A stretch of 64,000 nucleotides of DNA from Proteobacteria bacterium ST_bin12 (lineage in GTDB: Bacteria; Pseudomonadota; Gammaproteobacteria; Burkholderiales; Methylophilaceae). Below, in pieces: positions 34,281 to 42,460 of this stretch (its first letter is position 1; every line of letters begins with the position of its first letter). Under the pieces are notes generated by a model, which saw nothing but the letters and a program-made list of their open reading frames with translations, did not search any database and was not told the origin of the DNA. A program made the translations under genes and the position numbers. The DNA is taken from NCBI GenBank assembly GCA_002083635.1, contig MSXP01000006.1, positions 202,561-266,560 on the forward strand, written 5' to 3'.

Positions 34281-36685
34281 TGAGTGAAAATTCCCTCATA
34301 CCGACGAAAAGTGAAACATTACCAAAAGAGATTCTTTATACATTGGTTCTTCGTATTGAAAAAATGGATTGCCCGACAGAAGAGTCTTTGATACGCCAAA
34401 AGCTTAAAGGTACGAAAGGTGTTGAAAGTCTGAGTTTTAATCTACCTCAACGTAAACTTACCATACAGCATTATTTAAAAGATCCTGAATCGATTATTGC
34501 TGCGGTTGCAGCACTTGATATGGACCCAGTAGTAGAAAAGGCTCCTAGCCTACTCTCTGAAGATTCGCAAGCCATTTTTATTATCGATAACATGGATTGT
34601 CCTACCGAGGAGACGTTAATCCGCAATAAGTTATCAACCATGAATGGTATTACCAAATTAGATTTTAATTTAATGCAACGTAAGCTAACAGTGACTCATA
34701 CGTTGGATAAATCGGATGCAATCCAGCAAGCATTAATTGATATTGATATGCACGCAATTCCATTGGTTGCTACAGCGATTAACGTGCAATCAGATAGTAA
34801 GCCCAGTCCAAACTCACAAAAAAAATGGTGGTTATTAGGCCTTGGCGTTATTGCAGCCATTCTCGCCGAGGTAATAGTGTGGAATGGCGGTTCTGAGAAA
34901 TCTTGGCCAGTAATCATGTTAGCAATTTTTGCTATTGCAGTGAGTGGTACAAGTACGTATAAAAAAGGCTGGATTGCCCTCAAGAACTTTAATTTGAATA
35001 TCAATGCGTTGATGTCAATTGCAGTGACGGGCGCAGTATTAATTGGACAGTGGCCAGAGGCTGCGATGGTCATGGTGCTCTTTACCCTTGCTGAGATGAT
35101 TGAAGCTTTGTCCTTAGATCGTGCACGAAACGCCATCCGTGGCCTGATGGAAATGACGCCTGATAAGGCAAACGTGTTACAGGCTGACGGTACTTGGAAA
35201 GAAATAAAAGCCGAATCAATTACGATTGGCATGATTGCCCGTGTATCCCCAGGGGAACGTATTGCGATAGATGGGGAATTAACAAATGGGCAGTCTTCAG
35301 TCAATCAGGCGCCAATTACCGGAGAGAGCATACCAGTTGCTAAATCTCTAGGGGATAAGGTCTTCGCAGGCACTATCAATGAAACAGGTTCTTTTGAATA
35401 TCGCATCACCGCTCTTCAAAGCGATTCAACATTATCGCGCATTATTCGTGTAGTAGAAGATGCTCAAGGTAGCCGTGCCCCGACACAACGATTTGTTGAT
35501 CGCTTTGCAAAAGTGTACACACCTATTGTGTTTATTGTCGCCTTAGGCATTGCAATTATGCCGCCTCTTTTGTTAGGCCTAGCATGGATGCCATGGATTT
35601 ATAAAGCGCTCGTATTGCTGGTAATTGCCTGTCCATGCGCATTGGTTGTCTCAACACCAGTGACCGTTGTGAGCGGATTGGCTGCAGCTGCTAAAGCAGG
35701 AATTCTGATTAAAGGTGGTGTTTATCTTGAAGAAGGCCGTAAGCTAAAATCTTTGGCCTTGGATAAAACAGGTACGATTACTGAAGGCAAGCCAGTTGTC
35801 ACTGATATTGTGGTGTTAAAAGGTGAGCAAAAGGCTGCTTTAGCATTAGCTGCAACGTTATCTACTCGGTCTGACCACCCCGTTTCAACCGCTGTTAGTA
35901 AGTACTGGAAGGCGCTGCCAGATAACGATGCGCTTGTTGAGGTTGCTGATTTTGAAGCGATTACAGGGCGCGGTGTCAAAGGCCGCATTGATAATCAATG
36001 GTATTACTTAGGTAATCATCGTCTTGTCGAAGAATTAGGCATTTGCAATACTGAGACTGAAGATGCCTTAAATAAATTAGAAGCCGAAGGTAAAACCGTT
36101 ATTGTGATTTGCAGCGAGACAACACCCCTTGCAGTGATTGCTGTAGCAGATACCGTTCGTGAAACAAGTCGCCAAGCAATTATTGAATTGCATGCGTTAG
36201 GCATTCGTACCTTAATGCTGACTGGTGATAATAATCTTACTGCACAAGCCATTGCGAAAAATGTAGGCATCGATGACGCCCGAGGTGGCCTGTTACCTGA
36301 AGATAAATTGGCTGTTATCAATGAAGAATTGATTAAATACGGCACCGTGGGGATGGTAGGTGACGGTATCAATGATGCACCAGCACTGGCTAAATCTAGT
36401 ATTGGCTTTGCAATGGGCGCAGCTGGAACAGATACCGCATTAGAAACGGCGGATGTTGCTCTGATGGATGACGATTTGAGGAAAATTCCACAATTCATTC
36501 GATTGAGTACAAAAGCTGCTGGAATTCTGAAGCAAAACATTTTCATCGCATTAAGTATAAAAGCAGTGTTTTTAGTGCTTGCTTTTATGGGAATAGCAAC
36601 GCTTTGGATGGCAGTTTTCGCGGATATGGGTGCAAGTTTAATTGTAGTTTTTAATGGTTTGCGTTTGCTACGTAAGCAGTCATAG
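34280..36685 (+). CDS. Zn/Cd/Pb P1B-type ATPase (CadA/ZntA-like)
   Basis: An 801-residue pump. The N-terminus carries two HMA-like domains in which the usual CxxC is replaced by DCPTEE (MDCPTEESLIRQKL and MDCPTEETLIRNKL), as in a known branch of Zn/Cd ATPases. It then has the ITGES loop, the CPC site near residue 451 in ACPCALVVSTP (the Zn/Cd/Pb type), DKTGT near 495 and GDGINDAPAL. It would push Zn, Cd or Pb out of the cytoplasm to the czc pump. It overlaps czcA by one base, so it belongs to the same operon. The missing CxxC is a family variant, not decay. Confidence 0.93.
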   Translation: MSENSLIPTKSETLPKEILYTLVLRIEKMDCPTEESLIRQKLKGTKGVESLSFNLPQRKLTIQHYLKDPESIIAAVAALDMDPVVEKAPSLLSEDSQAIFIIDNMDCPTEETLIRNKLSTMNGITKLDFNLMQRKLTVTHTLDKSDAIQQALIDIDMHAIPLVATAINVQSDSKPSPNSQKKWWLLGLGVIAAILAEVIVWNGGSEKSWPVIMLAIFAIAVSGTSTYKKGWIALKNFNLNINALMSIAVTGAVLIGQWPEAAMVMVLFTLAEMIEALSLDRARNAIRGLMEMTPDKANVLQADGTWKEIKAESITIGMIARVSPGERIAIDGELTNGQSSVNQAPITGESIPVAKSLGDKVFAGTINETGSFEYRITALQSDSTLSRIIRVVEDAQGSRAPTQRFVDRFAKVYTPIVFIVALGIAIMPPLLLGLAWMPWIYKALVLLVIACPCALVVSTPVTVVSGLAAAAKAGILIKGGVYLEEGRKLKSLALDKTGTITEGKPVVTDIVVLKGEQKAALALAATLSTRSDHPVSTAVSKYWKALPDNDALVEVADFEAITGRGVKGRIDNQWYYLGNHRLVEELGICNTETEDALNKLEAEGKTVIVICSETTPLAVIAVADTVRETSRQAIIELHALGIRTLMLTGDNNLTAQAIAKNVGIDDARGGLLPEDKLAVINEELIKYGTVGMVGDGINDAPALAKSSIGFAMGAAGTDTALETADVALMDDDLRKIPQFIRLSTKAAGILKQNIFIALSIKAVFLVLAFMGIATLWMAVFADMGASLIVVFNGLRLLRKQS

Positions 36686-36757
36686 GATTGGGCTACTAGT
36701 TAAGTCTTTTCTCAATTAAAAGGCAGCAAAAGCAAAAAAAACAGAGGGAAATAAAAC

Positions 36758-37090
36758 GTGTTTGAGTTAAAAACCATAGCGTTATTTTTAATTACCGCAG
36801 TTGCGGAAATAGTTGGCTGTTATTTAGCCTATTTGTGGCTTAATCAGAATAAAAGTGTGTGGTTGATACTACCTGCTGCTATTTCATTAGGGCTATTTGC
36901 TTGGTTGCTATCACTACATCCCGCTGCAACAGGTAGAGTTTACGCTGCTTATGGCGGGGTTTACATTTCTGTAGCAATTTTTTGGTTATGGGTTGTGGAT
37001 GGTATTAAGCCCACTGCGTGGGATTTGCTGGGGGTAACTTTTGCCTTAGTGGGCATGATGATCATTATGTTTGCACCAAGAAATATTTGA
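36758..37090 (+). CDS. YnfA-family small membrane protein
   Basis: A 110-residue inner-membrane protein with four helices, starting at GTG. It matches the YnfA/UPF0060 family in length and in AVAEIVGCYLAYLWL near residues 12-26, the HPAATGRVYAAYGGVYI segment near 51-67 and DGIKPTAWDLLG near 85-96. Members resemble small multidrug transporters, but their substrate is uncertain. It follows the Zn/Cd ATPase by 72 bases with a GAGGGA site, so it may be the last gene of the metal-resistance operon. Confidence 0.85.
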   Translation: MFELKTIALFLITAVAEIVGCYLAYLWLNQNKSVWLILPAAISLGLFAWLLSLHPAATGRVYAAYGGVYISVAIFWLWVVDGIKPTAWDLLGVTFALVGMMIIMFAPRNI

Positions 37091-37228
37091 GTTTGAAAAT
37101 TTAATCATAATTCATCAAATAAATATAATCTGAGCAGGCTTAAATTGTGCATCTTGTAAAAAATATTATTAAAGGTTATCTTTATGGCAAAGTTTGTAGG
37201 TCTTCTTTGGGCCGAAAGCCGCCACTTT

Positions 37229-37550
37229 CTAAGCCTGCCACACCCCTAAACCTGCAATTCTTAAATCAATACCAATCTCAATTTCTTTTTTATTTCTTTC
37301 GTCATAGGTGAGTGGATTAAATCCTTCATAGAGATCTGGAAGCAATCGAAGGCCATACTGTTGAAAATACCGATTCGACTGTATTCCAGCTTCGTGTTTG
37401 TCAAATCGAACATCGGGATAGAATCCAGTTATTCCGACAGATACACAAGGTTTTCCAGTCAAGTAATTAAGGTTACATTTCTTAAATTTGGCTTCATAAA
37501 GCAAGTCTTTAGATAACTCAAAGATATAAACGTTGTAATGACGGTAACTA
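37229..37550 (-). pseudogene. GIY-YIG-like nuclease-fold protein, start lost
   Basis: The minus-strand frame reads HYNVYIFELSKDLLYEAKFK, then LTGKPCVSVGITGFYPDVRF, DKHEAGIQSNRYFQQYGLRL and ends in AGLGVWQA. This matches a small family with a GIY-YIG-like core in which the motif is usually YVYVIEL and KPCVYVGMTG, so several conserved positions have changed here. There is no ATG, GTG or TTG before the first strand; the earliest initiator is a TTG at 37504 inside the domain, and a TGA closes the frame near 37585. I read it as a gene that has lost its start. Confidence 0.5.
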
Positions 37551-37565
37551 GGCAGAAGGTAATAG

Positions 37566-37958
37566 TTAAAACGTGATTGGCAGCAATACCATCAAAAGTC
37601 CACCAATCGAAACTAGCCATACAAAGCTACGAATCAATGGTATACCGAAAGCATATAGCGGAAGGTATATTACCCGCGAGACTAGGTAAAGTATTGCTCC
37701 CCAATAACTATAAGTACTGAAACTGTTTGTCACAACAACCATTAAAATTGAAGCTGCAAACAGGGGGAATGTTTCAAAGAAGTTTGATTGCGCTCTAAAT
37801 AAACGACCAGTTAGTGGACTTAATTGAGCATGCTCTCCATCTCTCGGACCCATATTCCATTTTGAGCCTAGCTCAAGAGTTCTAGCATTCCCGGCCGCAA
37901 GTATATGCACCAAACCCAAAATGACTGACCATGCTAAACAACTTAATTCTGCAGACAT
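37566..37958 (-). CDS. MAPEG-family membrane protein
   Basis: A 130-residue protein with four membrane helices. The MAPEG signature is clear: GNARTLELGSKWNMGPRD near 23-40, then LFRAQSNFFETFPLFAASIL near 52-71 and YLVSRVIYLPLYAFG near 91-105. MAPEG proteins include glutathione-dependent enzymes of the membrane; bacterial members of this branch are uncharacterised. It is on the minus strand, apart from the metal operon. The decayed GIY-YIG-like gene follows 15 bases after it. Confidence 0.88.
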   Translation of the reverse strand: MSAELSCLAWSVILGLVHILAAGNARTLELGSKWNMGPRDGEHAQLSPLTGRLFRAQSNFFETFPLFAASILMVVVTNSFSTYSYWGAILYLVSRVIYLPLYAFGIPLIRSFVWLVSIGGLLMVLLPITF

Positions 37959-38123
37959 AACAATACTCCATGCTGATTTAGAAACAAACTAGCCTACCAG
38001 ATGAAAACTACTCAATATGTAATGATTAAATTGAGCATATATCAATAATTCGGCTTTATCTATTGTCCACTAAATAAAGATAATTTCGTATGCGATAGTC
38101 ATGATTGACCCTATCTTCTCATA

Positions 38124-38606
38124 TTAATACTTGCACGCATATGCAAGCGCTCTGGCATCACATAAGGCGTGATGACGTACTTCGTCCTCATTCTTATCGA
38201 AATACAGTCCAATGCCAGTTTCTAGCCGCAATGAGGCCACATTCATAGGGTAATGTGATAAGTTTTTGGGAAAATAATCACCGTGTCTATAAAACAGCTC
38301 ATTAATCAAAATCCAATCATAGCTAGGCGCGTCTGTTAAAAATGTAACTGGCACTTCAAAACTTTCAACCCAATCTTTAAGTTTTATGACCGCATCAAAA
38401 CTGCTAAATGCGACTTTTTCACCACCGTCCAGATGAGGTGTTACATTTTCCGACACGAAATAAGAACAGTCGGTTTTTCGGTAGTTATTCGGTAGCTCAA
38501 AGTAAAACTCTTGACCATCTTCCGCAACAAAACCAGCTGATATCAGCTTAATATTTTGTATTCTCGCAATTAAAGTCGTGAATTCAGTATCGAAATAAAT
38601 GTACAT
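38124..38606 (-). CDS. DEDDh 3'-5' exoribonuclease (Rv2179c-like)
   Basis: A 160-residue RNase H-fold exonuclease. It has the first acidic pair in MYIYFDTEFTTL (D6, E8), a middle Asp in FLTDAPSYDW, and HHALCDARALAYAC with the His and Asp of a DEDDh active site. The arrangement and size match the Rv2179c-like exoribonucleases, which trim RNA 3' ends. It is the last gene of the run of minus-strand nucleic-acid-processing genes, 84 bases after the HAD gene, so its membership of the operon is likely but not certain. Confidence 0.82.
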   Translation of the reverse strand: MYIYFDTEFTTLIARIQNIKLISAGFVAEDGQEFYFELPNNYRKTDCSYFVSENVTPHLDGGEKVAFSSFDAVIKLKDWVESFEVPVTFLTDAPSYDWILINELFYRHGDYFPKNLSHYPMNVASLRLETGIGLYFDKNEDEVRHHALCDARALAYACKY

Positions 38607-38690
38607 TAAACGTCCAGTTTATTTTTTTGTGGTTTTAAATTGAAAGTATGATCTTAGAATCTGTTTTTTAGTCCAAGAACATAGTATGTT

Positions 38691-39233
38691 TTAGCTATTC
38701 TCTAAAGCACCACATTCTTTCAAAATTTTATTGATTAATTCTAGCTGTGTATCAATGCAGACTAAGCCCTTAACACCATCTGTTAAAACTAAGTGATTTA
38801 GCATATTCACTGGCCATTTTTCAATTTCTTGACCTGAATGTAAATCATCGATAGCCAACCAATTCTTAACACTATTTCTAACCACGTAATATTCGATTTG
38901 TTGAAACCGGGACCAGTGATTGAAAGGATCAGCAGTATATTGTCCTGACGCATACGGATATACTGTTTTATCAACCATATTTGAGTGCCACGTCGCCCCT
39001 ATTACACGAGAAGCAAGTGCAGAAGGCATACTCTTGACTGTTTTATAGAAACCAATAGAGCGTACCCATGATGTCGATAACACAATACTTGTATCAAATG
39101 GTTTCAGGATATCTTCCAGAACTTTAGCGTGCATCATAAGCTGCCCATGTGTGCGAAGCTCAATTGGCTTTTTGGCTGGTTTAAACACGGCGTCAGGGTG
39201 AAGTACTCCATCGAAATCTAAGAAGATAATCAT
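38691..39233 (-). CDS. HAD-family phosphatase (HAD_SAK type), copy 3
   Basis: I place the start at 39233, so that the protein opens with MIIFLDFDGVLHPDAVF and overlaps nothing; an earlier in-frame ATG at 39284 would extend 17 residues into the preceding gene. The HAD motifs are motif I DFDGVLHP, motif II IVLSTSWVRS and motif III/IV WLAIDDLHSG. This is the HAD_SAK branch found next to RNA-repair and polynucleotide-end enzymes. It removes phosphates, perhaps from nucleic acid ends. Length about 180 residues. It is 40% or less similar to the pair at 41978-42940 by eye and follows three tandem paralogues. Confidence 0.85.
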   Translation of the reverse strand: MIIFLDFDGVLHPDAVFKPAKKPIELRTHGQLMMHAKVLEDILKPFDTSIVLSTSWVRSIGFYKTVKSMPSALASRVIGATWHSNMVDKTVYPYASGQYTADPFNHWSRFQQIEYYVVRNSVKNWLAIDDLHSGQEIEKWPVNMLNHLVLTDGVKGLVCIDTQLELINKILKECGALENS

Positions 39234-39240
39234 TGCGTCT

Positions 39241-39693
39241 TTAGTAGAAAAATTCCGGCACACCAAAGGTAGAACCAATCCCAATATCGTGAAGATAAAA
39301 GCAGAGGCACATCAGATGATTAATGTCTGGCTCACCTTCATTTGGTGTGCCCAGCTGGTAAACTGGGCCAATCCATGTGCTTGCAGCGCTATTCTTGCTG
39401 TCTACCAAAAAAATGCTACTTGATATTTTTATTTTTTTGCAGCTTCTAGCTTCACCAATCAATCGAAAATAGGTATGGTGAGGAGTAATGAATGATATCA
39501 AGCTCCAGTTATCATATATATCCTCAGAAGTGCTCATATCAATATCTGCCTGCATACCTTGAATCTCAAGCTCGTTAGCCAGGCGAATCTGAAGCTCATC
39601 TCGAACCTTCCGGACGATGTCATCCAGAGATTTAGGATTTATGACCTTATTAGTAGCTGATAGCTGATCCGAATTGTCGTCCTTTATATTCAT
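39241..39693 (-). CDS. Tandem paralogue C of an unknown family
   Basis: A 150-residue protein, the third of three tandem related genes. It shares with the other two the pattern LDDIVRK, LRLANE-like (QIRLANELEI), D-NWSLISF, then FRLIGEARSC, VYQLGTPNEGEPDINHL and WG/GIGSTFGVPEFFY. The shared core is a mixed alpha-beta domain with no signal, no membrane helices and no known catalytic motif. The copies differ mostly in the middle strands. It lies 7 bases before the HAD gene, inside an operon of nucleic-acid-end enzymes. Function unknown; perhaps a substrate-recognition or inhibitor protein. Confidence 0.75.
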   Translation of the reverse strand: MNIKDDNSDQLSATNKVINPKSLDDIVRKVRDELQIRLANELEIQGMQADIDMSTSEDIYDNWSLISFITPHHTYFRLIGEARSCKKIKISSSIFLVDSKNSAASTWIGPVYQLGTPNEGEPDINHLMCLCFYLHDIGIGSTFGVPEFFY

Positions 39694-39709
39694 GATTGCA
39701 TCAAATTAA

Positions 39710-40171
39710 TTAATAGAAAAAATGCGGCACACCAAGCATCTGCCCGATGCCCCATTCATGCATGTATGCGCAGATCAAATAAAGCTTTTCTGTGTTTGGT
39801 TCACCATCGTTCCGGCTTCCCATTCGATACAGATTGCCCGAAATCGTCGTTAAAACATGACGTTTCATGTCAATTTCAATTGCCTTACTGGTTATTCTTG
39901 GCTCACTTTCACCCCGAACATCACCGATCAAATGCACTGTTGTTACTCCTAGTCGATCGAATGCGAGCAGGTTCCAGTTATCCAAAATAAAGACTGGGTT
40001 ATCTTCCTCTATCTCTGCCTGTAATTTTGAAATATCAGTTTCATTGGCCAGGCGCAACTGAACAACTTCACGATTCTTTCTGATAATGTCATCCATTGAT
40101 TTCGGTATCATGGCTTCAATCACTGCTGCCAGCTTATCGTCATTCCCATCTATTATTGGCTCATCCATCAT
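39710..40171 (-). CDS. Tandem paralogue B of an unknown family
   Basis: A 153-residue protein. I place the start at ATG 40171 (AGGA seven bases before) rather than at 40225, which would overlap the gene above. The same core as its neighbours: DDIIRKNREVVQLRLANE, DNWNLLAF, VHLIGDVRGE, RITSKAIEIDMKRHVLTTIS, GNLYRMG, EWGIGQMLGVPHFFY. It is the closest to copy C by eye. The pattern strand-hairpin followed by TTISGxLYxxG is also in copy A. No enzyme motif is seen. It is translationally packed with its neighbours (7 and 16 bases). Confidence 0.75.
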   Translation of the reverse strand: MMDEPIIDGNDDKLAAVIEAMIPKSMDDIIRKNREVVQLRLANETDISKLQAEIEEDNPVFILDNWNLLAFDRLGVTTVHLIGDVRGESEPRITSKAIEIDMKRHVLTTISGNLYRMGSRNDGEPNTEKLYLICAYMHEWGIGQMLGVPHFFY

Positions 40172-40178
40172 AATTTTC

Positions 40179-40658
40179 CTAATGGTAATTAATTGAATAA
40201 AGCGGCACACCCAATTCATCTCCAAATCCCCACGAATGGAATGTTCTGCAAACTAAGAAAAGCTCCAGCTCAGTCGGAGGTGCGTTTTTAGGGTCACCTA
40301 ATTCATAAAGGGAACCCGAAATCGTTGTTAAAAAACCAAATTCACGGTCAATAGAAACGATATCGCTTGTAATTCTCGGACAGCCATTTTTACGCCTTAC
40401 TTCTCCTAGCAAAAACACTAGCTTGCCTTGCGGCCTTACGAGTGTAATGAGGTTCCAGTTATCGATAATGTCCTTCGGCGTGCTTGGGGTTATCATCCTG
40501 TGTAAGTTAAAAATCTCTTCATCTGTTGTTAAACGAAGTTTGTAGTCCCTTCTCTGTAATTTGATAACTTTATCCAATGAAGGTGGGATCCTAGCTCTTA
40601 CCGCAGAGCTCAGCTTAGCCAATAATTCTTCGTAACCTGGATATTGTTCTGCCATCAT
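40179..40658 (-). CDS. Tandem paralogue A of an unknown family
   Basis: A 159-residue protein with the start set at 40658, where AAAGGAC precedes ATG ATG; the frame is open further upstream, but that part belongs to a decayed phosphoesterase. Core: LDKVIKLQRRDYKLRL, DNWNLITLV, VFLLGEVRRK, RITSDIVSIDREFGFLTTIS, GSLYELG, WGFGDELGVPLY. It is the most divergent of the three copies and ends with SINYH instead of FFY. The family is not one I recognise. Copies in series suggest amplification of a specificity or dosage factor. Confidence 0.72.
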   Translation of the reverse strand: MMAEQYPGYEELLAKLSSAVRARIPPSLDKVIKLQRRDYKLRLTTDEEIFNLHRMITPSTPKDIIDNWNLITLVRPQGKLVFLLGEVRRKNGCPRITSDIVSIDREFGFLTTISGSLYELGDPKNAPPTELELFLVCRTFHSWGFGDELGVPLYSINYH

Positions 40659-40679
40659 TCGTCCTTTATTTAAGTGCAG

Positions 40680-40892
40680 CCGATTGTCATCAAAATCTCC
40701 CACCATGATCATCCCACCATACATATCACTGACGCCGCAAAACCTCACACCATGAGCGTTAAAGCCTAAACGTTCATGGTCTTTTTCTAAGGGCTGCTGC
40801 GCCTGCAGATCACCAAAAAAATGATAGCTGCCGGTTTATCGGCTATCACCGGCGGAAGCATCACGAAAGTTGCCGTGGACGTCGCCGAACAT
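40680..40892 (-). pseudogene. Decayed metallophosphoesterase
   Basis: From an ATG at 40892 the frame reads MFGDVHGNFRDASAGDSR and stops. In the other two frames the following pieces appear in order: VIADKPAAII, then FFGDLQAQQPLEKDHERLGF. Together these resemble the N-terminal half of calcineurin-like phosphoesterases (GDVHGNF, then a GD motif before an EKE-like stretch). Two frame changes are needed, and the conserved GNHD region is missing. It lies between the dual-specificity-type phosphatase and the first paralogue. Confidence 0.5.
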
Positions 40893-40897
40893 TAAAT

Positions 40898-41365
40898 TCA
40901 TAAGTCACGCATTACAGTTCTTAATTTATTTTTATAGCTTTTTGACGGGGCATCTTGAGCGGCCATAAGAATCATGAGATAAATGTACTGGTTATATTTG
41001 GTATATCTCACATTGAAAGGAAGGTTGTAATCGCCACAAATCCATTTAGCGACAGCCGCACTTCGACTGATGCCAGCTTTGCAATGCACAATAATGCCCT
41101 CTACATTGGGGGCAACGTATCGCACAAAATCGACAATTGCCTTTGCATCTTTATCTCGCATCAAAGCGTAGACGCCATCAGGATCAGGCGTACTGGGCAA
41201 AATGTCATGGAAACTTAGACGTAATACATCGTGCCAGCCATCTTGGATATTGGCATAACCTTCACTGGCGTCACTTTCCCCAATATTAATCAAGGCAAAA
41301 TCTGACCATGGTCCGCATACTTCTACGCTGTAACGACCGACAAACATCACTTTATTCAAGCTCAT
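40898..41365 (-). CDS. Dual-specificity/tyrosine phosphatase-like protein
   Basis: A 155-residue protein with the Cys-phosphatase loop HCKAGISRSAAVAKWI near residues 95-110 (catalytic Cys96, Arg102), preceded by a general-acid-type segment with D in the SFHDILPSTPDPDG loop. The fold is that of small PTP or DSP enzymes, some of which act on RNA 5' ends or nucleotides. It overlaps the exonuclease gene by 4 bases (ATGA). Being in an operon with HAD, metallophosphoesterase and exonuclease genes, its substrate may be a nucleic acid end rather than a protein; that is inference. Confidence 0.83.
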   Translation of the reverse strand: MSLNKVMFVGRYSVEVCGPWSDFALINIGESDASEGYANIQDGWHDVLRLSFHDILPSTPDPDGVYALMRDKDAKAIVDFVRYVAPNVEGIIVHCKAGISRSAAVAKWICGDYNLPFNVRYTKYNQYIYLMILMAAQDAPSKSYKNKLRTVMRDL

Positions 41366-41910
41366 TTAATAATCTCCCACAACATTCTGGCCGCCTGCAC
41401 AGCGTCATCTACACCACGATGAGGCGTTCCTTCAAACTTTAAACCCAATCTATTTAACGCACTTTTTAAGCCCACTCGTTTATTAGCCTTAAGCTTTAAA
41501 GTGGCCATGGCTGAAATGTTGAGATAAGTAGGGCCAAACATTGGCTTTACGCCATAGTTGATACATTGACGCGCCAGCATCACTTTGTCGTAATTGCCAT
41601 ACCCCGCCATCATTCTGTTGCCCACACCGTAATCAGATCTGAGAATACCTAGTCCATCCTCAAAACTCATTCCTTCATCCACCATCGCTTGCGTAATTGA
41701 TGTCAACTCTTGGCAAAATGGGCTGATTTTAGATTGACGCGGCTTAATAATTAAACCAGCTGGCTTTCTGATTTCACCAGTAAGCACGTTCAGTACACAA
41801 ACCCCGATCTCAATGATTTCAGAAGTATTAGCAGCTTTTTCTTCTGCCGTATTCCAGCAGGTTGCCTCTAAATCGACGACGATGACTTCACTATAATTAT
41901 TATTTGGCAT
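41362..41910 (-). CDS. DEDDh 3'-5' exonuclease (ERI-1/KapD-like)
   Basis: A 182-residue exonuclease. It has VIVVDLEATCWN with the first Asp-Glu pair (D13, E15), the EIIEIGVCVLN strand, AGYGNYDKVMLARQC with the third acid, and the HRGVDDAVQAARML end with the His and final Asp. The ATCW motif is typical of the ERI-1/KapD branch, which trims 3' ends of small or structured RNA. It is 67 bases after a HAD gene and 4-base coupled to the phosphatase gene that follows. Part of the nucleic-acid-processing operon of the island. Confidence 0.88.
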   Translation of the reverse strand: MPNNNYSEVIVVDLEATCWNTAEEKAANTSEIIEIGVCVLNVLTGEIRKPAGLIIKPRQSKISPFCQELTSITQAMVDEGMSFEDGLGILRSDYGVGNRMMAGYGNYDKVMLARQCINYGVKPMFGPTYLNISAMATLKLKANKRVGLKSALNRLGLKFEGTPHRGVDDAVQAARMLWEIIK

Positions 41911-41977
41911 TGCAACATTTCCCTCTCAAATTCGGTAAGCCGTTTACTGTTAAAGCAACACTTGTTTCAAAAGATAG

Positions 41978-42460
41978 CTATCTAAGCAACAGTTCTTTTA
42001 GTTTTAGTCTTAATATCTGCTGTGTTGATATTTCAGACAATCCCAAATTTTCATCTGTCTTGATTAACTGATTGAGTAAATGTGTTGGCCATAAATAATC
42101 ATCGTCATCGACCGCTAACCATTGTTGATCACCGATGCTCATATCTTCTACACACTTCAAGATCTGCAGGCCTCTAGGCCTATTGTATCCATTGGTTCTA
42201 GCGACAACCCTTAACTCTAGATAAGGTGTCAGTCGTTTCGCTGCATCTTCCCAACCGTATCGATGCGCCCACGATGTCGATAACACGATTTTGATATGGC
42301 ATTCGGGATCAACTTCATTAAGGATGCTTTCTAGTATTGGCGCCCAACAAAATAGAAACAAACTTTTATCATCACATTCAAGCGCCAATTCTAAATCCTT
42401 ATTAAACCGGACATTGAAAGGGTGTAGTACGCCGTCAAAATCAAGAAATAAAATCTTCAT
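41978..42460 (-). CDS. HAD-family phosphatase (HAD_SAK type), copy 2
   Basis: A 160-residue HAD enzyme. It has motif I MKILFLDFDGVLHPFNVRF, motif II KIVLSTSWAHRYG and motif III/IV QWLAVDDDDYLWP. It is clearly a duplicate of the gene just upstream (42461-42940): both share LFLFCWAPxLESIL, VLSTxWxHRxGW, xxGYxxPRGxQI and end in KLKELLLR/KLQELLLR. The start codon follows the neighbour's stop directly. HAD_SAK proteins are named from Swiss-Army-knife RNA-repair proteins, where they remove phosphate from ends. The two copies may act on 3' and 5' phosphates, but that is speculation. Confidence 0.88.
   Translation of the reverse strand: MKILFLDFDGVLHPFNVRFNKDLELALECDDKSLFLFCWAPILESILNEVDPECHIKIVLSTSWAHRYGWEDAAKRLTPYLELRVVARTNGYNRPRGLQILKCVEDMSIGDQQWLAVDDDDYLWPTHLLNQLIKTDENLGLSEISTQQILRLKLKELLLR

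Noticed and set aside
34696..35304. 202-residue frame antisense to the Zn/Cd ATPase
   Set aside because: Long antisense frames are common opposite ATPase genes; the sense protein has complete motifs here.
37183..37248. Short plus-strand peptide starting MAKFVGLLWAES
   Set aside because: Only 21 residues, with an AAAGG stretch upstream, but no family and it runs into the antisense GIY-YIG-like gene.
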